Shown: piece by piece, positions 15,618 through 17,662 of the stretch
Position numbering within the stretch: position 1 is the stretch's first letter
How the letters are laid out: each line of letters begins with the position of its first letter
Assembly (NCBI GenBank): GCA_046336655.1
Contig: JBKDGH010000050.1
Location: 1-17,662, forward strand
DNA length: 17,662 nt
Direction of reading: 5' to 3'
Source: CANGTU01 sp046336655
GTDB taxonomy: Bacteria; Bacteroidota; Bacteroidia; Flavobacteriales_D; Sanyastnellaceae
Translations under genes and position numbers: made by a program
The notes under the pieces: generated by a model
Databases searched by the model: none
What the model saw: the letters and a program-made list of their open reading frames with translations, nothing else
What the model was told of the DNA's origin: nothing

Positions 15618-16427
15618 GTGAGTACGACGCGTTTGAATAAATACATCAGCGAGCAGGGCATTTGTTCGCGCCGCGAAGCCGACCGCTACATTGAGCAGGG
15701 CCGCGTGATGATCAACGGCCGCAAGGCGCGCATTGGCGATCAGGTGTCACCGGGCGATGTAGTGATGGTCAACGGCCGCACACTCGATGCGATGGAAGCG
15801 CCGCCGGATGTGTTTCTCGCGTTCAACAAGCCTGTAGGGATTACCTGCACCACAGAGGCCGGAGTCAAGGACAACATTGTGGATTATGTGAATTACAGCG
15901 AGCGGGTGTTTCCGATCGGGCGGCTGGATAAGGATTCGCAGGGATTGATCTTTCTGACGAACAACGGCGATGCGGTGAACAAGATTCTCCGCGCGGGGAA
16001 TAAGCATGAGAAGGAGTATGAGGTGACCGTAGACAAGCCCGTGACGGAGGACTTTTGCGCGCGCATGTCGGCCGGAGTGCCGATACTCGGAGTCACTACG
16101 AAGAAGTGCAAAGTAGAAAAGCTCGGCACCTTTTCATTCCGCATCGTGCTGATTCAGGGGTTGAACCGCCAGATCCGCCGCATGTGCGAGTATTTCGGGT
16201 ATGAGGTGGTGAAGTTGGAGCGCACGCGCATCATGCATGTGAAATTAAAAGGACTGCCACCGGGCGAATGGCGTGAGCTCACGGAAGAAGAGCGCAAGGG
16301 CCTGGAGAAATTAATTGCCCATTCAAGCGGCGAAGCACCGCCTCAGAAGCAGTCGCAAAAGCCGAAGCCAAAGCCACGCCCTAAGTCTAAGCCGAAATCT
16401 CGGTCAGGGGGTGGGAGGAGGAGGTGA
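15618..16427 (+). CDS. rluF: 23S rRNA pseudouridine synthase RluF
   Basis: This 269-residue enzyme isomerises a uridine to pseudouridine in 23S rRNA (U2604 in E. coli). The start is the GTG at 15618 (STTRLNKYISEQG follows). The S4 RNA-binding domain is about residues 1-55 (SRREADRYIEQGRVMING), followed by the catalytic domain with FNKPVGITCTTE, GRLDKDSQGLIFLTNNGD (catalytic Asp104), VPILGVTTKKCKVEKL and GLNRQIRRMCEYFGYEVVKL. VPILGVTTKKCKV and the overall order favour RluF over RluB/RluE. After WRELTEEE comes a basic tail rich in Lys-Pro and Arg, as in E. coli RluF. The last 144 bases exist again, diverged and frameshifted, at 17295-17439. The gene is divergent from the radical SAM gene (57-bp gap) and convergent with the broken toxin gene (26-bp gap). 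Confidence 0.95.
   Translation: MSTTRLNKYISEQGICSRREADRYIEQGRVMINGRKARIGDQVSPGDVVMVNGRTLDAMEAPPDVFLAFNKPVGITCTTEAGVKDNIVDYVNYSERVFPIGRLDKDSQGLIFLTNNGDAVNKILRAGNKHEKEYEVTVDKPVTEDFCARMSAGVPILGVTTKKCKVEKLGTFSFRIVLIQGLNRQIRRMCEYFGYEVVKLERTRIMHVKLKGLPPGEWRELTEEERKGLEKLIAHSSGEAPPQKQSQKPKPKPRPKSKPKSRSGGGRRR
16284..16427 (+). repeat. Direct repeat copy 1: functional rluF 3' end
   Basis: These 144 bases encode the last 47 residues of RluF plus the stop codon. They match 17295-17439 in the same orientation with nine substitutions and one single-base gap by hand alignment. Similarity stops at the shared TGA on one side and at GAAGAAGAGCGC on the other. Confidence 0.9.
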
Positions 16428-16453
16428 GAGTTTTCTCTGGAAAAATCAGTCAG

Positions 16454-16915
16454 TTAATTCTCTCCGCAGATTTTAAGTATCTCGTCAACAACAGATTCGG
16501 AAATACGAAATCCGCTATTCTGCAGTTCTGACAGGTATGGCACAATTTGTTTGATCAGTCCGCGCTTTTTGGCCCTTGTAAGGATCCCCAATGTTCCGGT
16601 AACGCGAAATCCAAGTTTCGCAGCTTCTTTCCTCGCTTTGAGATCGTCTAGAATCAACAACGCGTTCGGAATTTCGAAGGCAAGTGCGATGCTTGCCGCC
16701 TCTCCTGAATCCAGTAATACAGATAGAATCCGTTGTTTTTGAGGATCCGCTGATTTACTTATCCGTATGAAATCAGGCAGGACGTCTCCAAATTCAAGAG
16801 CGACTTCCGGAGTGATGAGAATCGTTGAATACAGTTCCCGCAATACATCAATGAGCTGCAATTTGGACTATGCAATGAGGCAGCTTGTATCTGCGACTGC
16901 TGTCTGTTCATGCAT
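16454..16915 (-). pseudogene. PIN-domain (DUF3368) toxin interrupted by an in-frame TAG
   Basis: Read from ATG 16915, which overlaps the antitoxin stop by eight bases, the frame gives MHEQTAVADTSCLIA, then TAG at 16868-16870, then SKLQLIDVLRELY and 118 further residues to TAA. Removing the stop restores a 153-residue DUF3368 PIN protein: first catalytic Asp9 in VADTSCLI, Glu37 (TPEVALEFG), Glu72 (DSGEAASIALA) and Asp90/Asp91 (LLILDDLKARKEA), then VTGTLGILTRAKKRG. PIN toxins are metal-dependent RNases that inhibit growth. Family members usually have Leu after the Ile-Ala, so one TTG-to-TAG change would explain the break. Restart at the TTG at 16861 would give 135 residues lacking Asp9, so activity is unlikely. 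Suppression or a sequencing error are the alternatives. Confidence 0.85.
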
Positions 16916-17135
16916 TGTCAATGTCGTTTCTCAGATCATCGACAGACTCACTGAAGACAGAGACGCCATACTTTCCGAGTAGTTCGATGAACGTTCTTTT
17001 CGAAATACCGGCTATTTCAGCCCCCTGCCCCGCGGTGACAAGTCCATCCGCATAGAGCTTAGATGCTACATACGTCGGTAAGTCGAACGCTGAGGAGTTG
17101 ATGCTTTCCGGAATATTTAAGATGACTTTTGTCAT
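16908..17135 (-). CDS. UPF0175 family antitoxin
   Basis: This is a 75-residue protein that is short and complete. The UPF0175 pattern is clear: a beta strand (KVILNIPESI), a helix with ASKLYADGLVTAGQGAEIAG, then ISKRTFIELLGKYGVSVFSESVDDLRNDI. The family is known as the antitoxin partner of PIN/DUF3368 toxins; the middle part resembles a helix-turn-helix, so it may also repress its own promoter (inference). It is the first gene of the pair, and the toxin ATG lies inside its last codons, so the two would be translationally coupled. A TATCTTCG -7-like box is 18 bases upstream. With the toxin frame broken, the antitoxin would have lost its partner but appears intact. Local GC is lower than in rluF. 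Confidence 0.9.
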   Translation of the reverse strand: MTKVILNIPESINSSAFDLPTYVASKLYADGLVTAGQGAEIAGISKRTFIELLGKYGVSVFSESVDDLRNDIDNA

Positions 17136-17153
17136 GCGTGAAACAATGAAATA

Positions 17154-17161
17154 CGAAGATA
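17154..17161 (-). promoter_or_regulatory. Putative -7 box of the antitoxin-toxin operon
   Basis: The minus strand reads TATCTTCG, matching TAnnTTCG, 18 bases before the antitoxin ATG. It is the same octamer as in front of rluF. Confidence 0.5.
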
Positions 17162-17294
17162 AGAAATAGAATCCACCGATTCCGGCTTTCGTCGCACGTA
17201 GGGCTTGTCTGGCTCATGTAAGTGGGACGATGAATCCTGACGTTGTAGGGTCTAATCCTTCGGTAGCATGCCCAATACTATCCCAGAAGAGCAT

Positions 17295-17439
17295 GAAGAA
17301 GAGCGCAAGGGTCTGAAAAAAATTAATTGCCCACTCAAGCGGCGAGGCACCGCCTCAGAAGCAGGCGCACAAGCCGAAGCCAAAGCCACGCCCTAAGTCT
17401 AAGCCGAAATCTCGGCCAGGAGGTGGGAGGAGGAGGTGA
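17295..17439 (+). pseudogene. Duplicated, frameshifted fragment of the rluF 3' end
   Basis: These 145 bases align to 16284-16427, with an extra A in the run at 17316-17322 that shifts the reading frame and nine substitutions. The Lys-Pro tail codons and the TGA are still recognisable. The fragment has no rluF 5' portion. An ATG at 17268 opens a short frame into it that stops within the fragment; this is unlikely to be a real gene. It sits on the far side of the toxin-antitoxin pair from rluF. Confidence 0.88.
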
Positions 17440-17608
17440 TAGCCTGATATTTAGTTGTGGAGATAACTGGCTTGAATTGATCGGTCTTTTACGAATCGGA
17501 TCAGTTTGATTTTCGTTTTCCACCGAATTTCCGCCAAATCCCGCCGGATATCCAGTGTGAGTTGATTTGGTATTCCTTTTTTTTTACTTTCGAAGAAACC
17601 CTTAACCC
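17440..17608. other. Intergenic region
   Basis: These 169 bases lie between the rluF fragment and the next start and carry no recognisable gene. The only structure I support is the promoter-like end: a TTG at 17562-17564, a run of nine T (17577-17585) and the TACTTTCG box. Confidence 0.6.
17562..17592 (+). promoter_or_regulatory. Putative promoter of the last gene (TTG, T9 spacer, TACTTTCG)
   Basis: A -33-like TTG at 17562-17564 is followed after 20 bases by TACTTTCG (17585-17592), 16 bases before the ATG. This is the only site in the window where both elements fit the Bacteroidota promoter layout. Nine consecutive T fill the end of the spacer and the first base of the box. Confidence 0.55.
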
Positions 17609-17662
17609 ATGAAATCAATCTTACAGAAATTCTCCGTGGTTGTTTCGCTGATAGTTCTTGTC
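17609..17662 (+). CDS. Start of an exported protein, cut by the window edge
   Basis: Eighteen codons from ATG 17609 are visible: MKSILQKFSVVVSLIVLV. Two Lys followed by a hydrophobic run look like the start of a signal peptide or lipoprotein signal. A promoter-like sequence lies just upstream, supporting a real gene. The product cannot be identified from so little. Confidence 0.6.
   Translation, partial: MKSILQKFSVVVSLIVLV

Noticed and set aside
16430..16446. TTTTC-TCTG-GAAAA hairpin after rluF as a terminator.
   Set aside because: The stem is five mostly A-T pairs without a following T run, too weak to call.
17268..17400. Short plus-strand frame starting MPNTIPEEHEEERKG.
   Set aside because: It runs from unrecognised sequence into the frameshifted rluF fragment and stops there; it looks like a by-product of the duplication.
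1..17662. tRNA, rRNA, CRISPR, transposase or integrase genes.
   Set aside because: I looked for these on both strands by eye and saw none; a covariance-model scan would be needed to exclude small RNAs.

Overview
The window looks like a chromosomal segment from a member of the Bacteroidota. It has no visible Shine-Dalgarno sequences, and -7 promoter boxes of the TAnnTTTG/TAnnTTCG type lie just upstream of several starts. Its lipoproteins carry Cys-Lys/Arg-Lys-acidic tethers, and it has a type IX secretion (T9SS) type B sorting domain next to a PorP/SprF gene. GC content seems moderately high for the phylum. I cannot name the genus.

Region 1 (about 35-8796, + strand) is one tightly packed putative operon for exported proteins. 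In order it encodes two lipoproteins built from a shared short module, a Tat-exported DUF1501/alkaline-phosphatase-fold protein, a lipoprotein with a single c-type-heme-like CX4CH site, a small Ig-like lipoprotein, a 1163-residue CUB and W-T-G-repeat surface protein with a type B C-terminal sorting domain, and a PorP/SprF-family outer-membrane partner. Junctions are overlaps or gaps of at most about 14 bases. The first four genes resemble the planctomycete DUF1549/PSCyt plus DUF1501 association. I think this is the least described part of the window.

Region 2 (8797-15560) holds a complete cyanophycin cycle. Cyanophycin synthetase cphA (-) and cyanophycinase cphB (+) are divergent from a 119-bp gap. 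The isoaspartyl dipeptidase/asparaginase iaaA (-) converges on cphB. Together they make multi-L-arginyl-poly-L-aspartate, cut it to beta-Asp-Arg, and split that dipeptide into Asp and Arg. A large B12-binding-type radical SAM gene of unknown function sits 9 bp upstream of iaaA on the same strand.

Region 3 (15618-17608) starts with the 23S rRNA pseudouridine synthase gene rluF. It is followed by a reversed UPF0175 antitoxin / DUF3368 PIN toxin pair of lower GC. The toxin reading frame is broken by an in-frame TAG right after its first catalytic motif. Beyond the pair lies a diverged, frameshifted second copy of the last 144 bases of rluF. The toxin-antitoxin cassette is therefore bracketed by direct repeats of the rluF 3' end, which suggests insertion at that site. 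A new gene with a signal-peptide-like start begins at 17609 and runs off the window.

No rRNA, tRNA, CRISPR array, transposase or integrase was seen. No gene-free stretch exceeds 300 bases; the longest are about 159 bp (17136-17294) and 169 bp (17440-17608).
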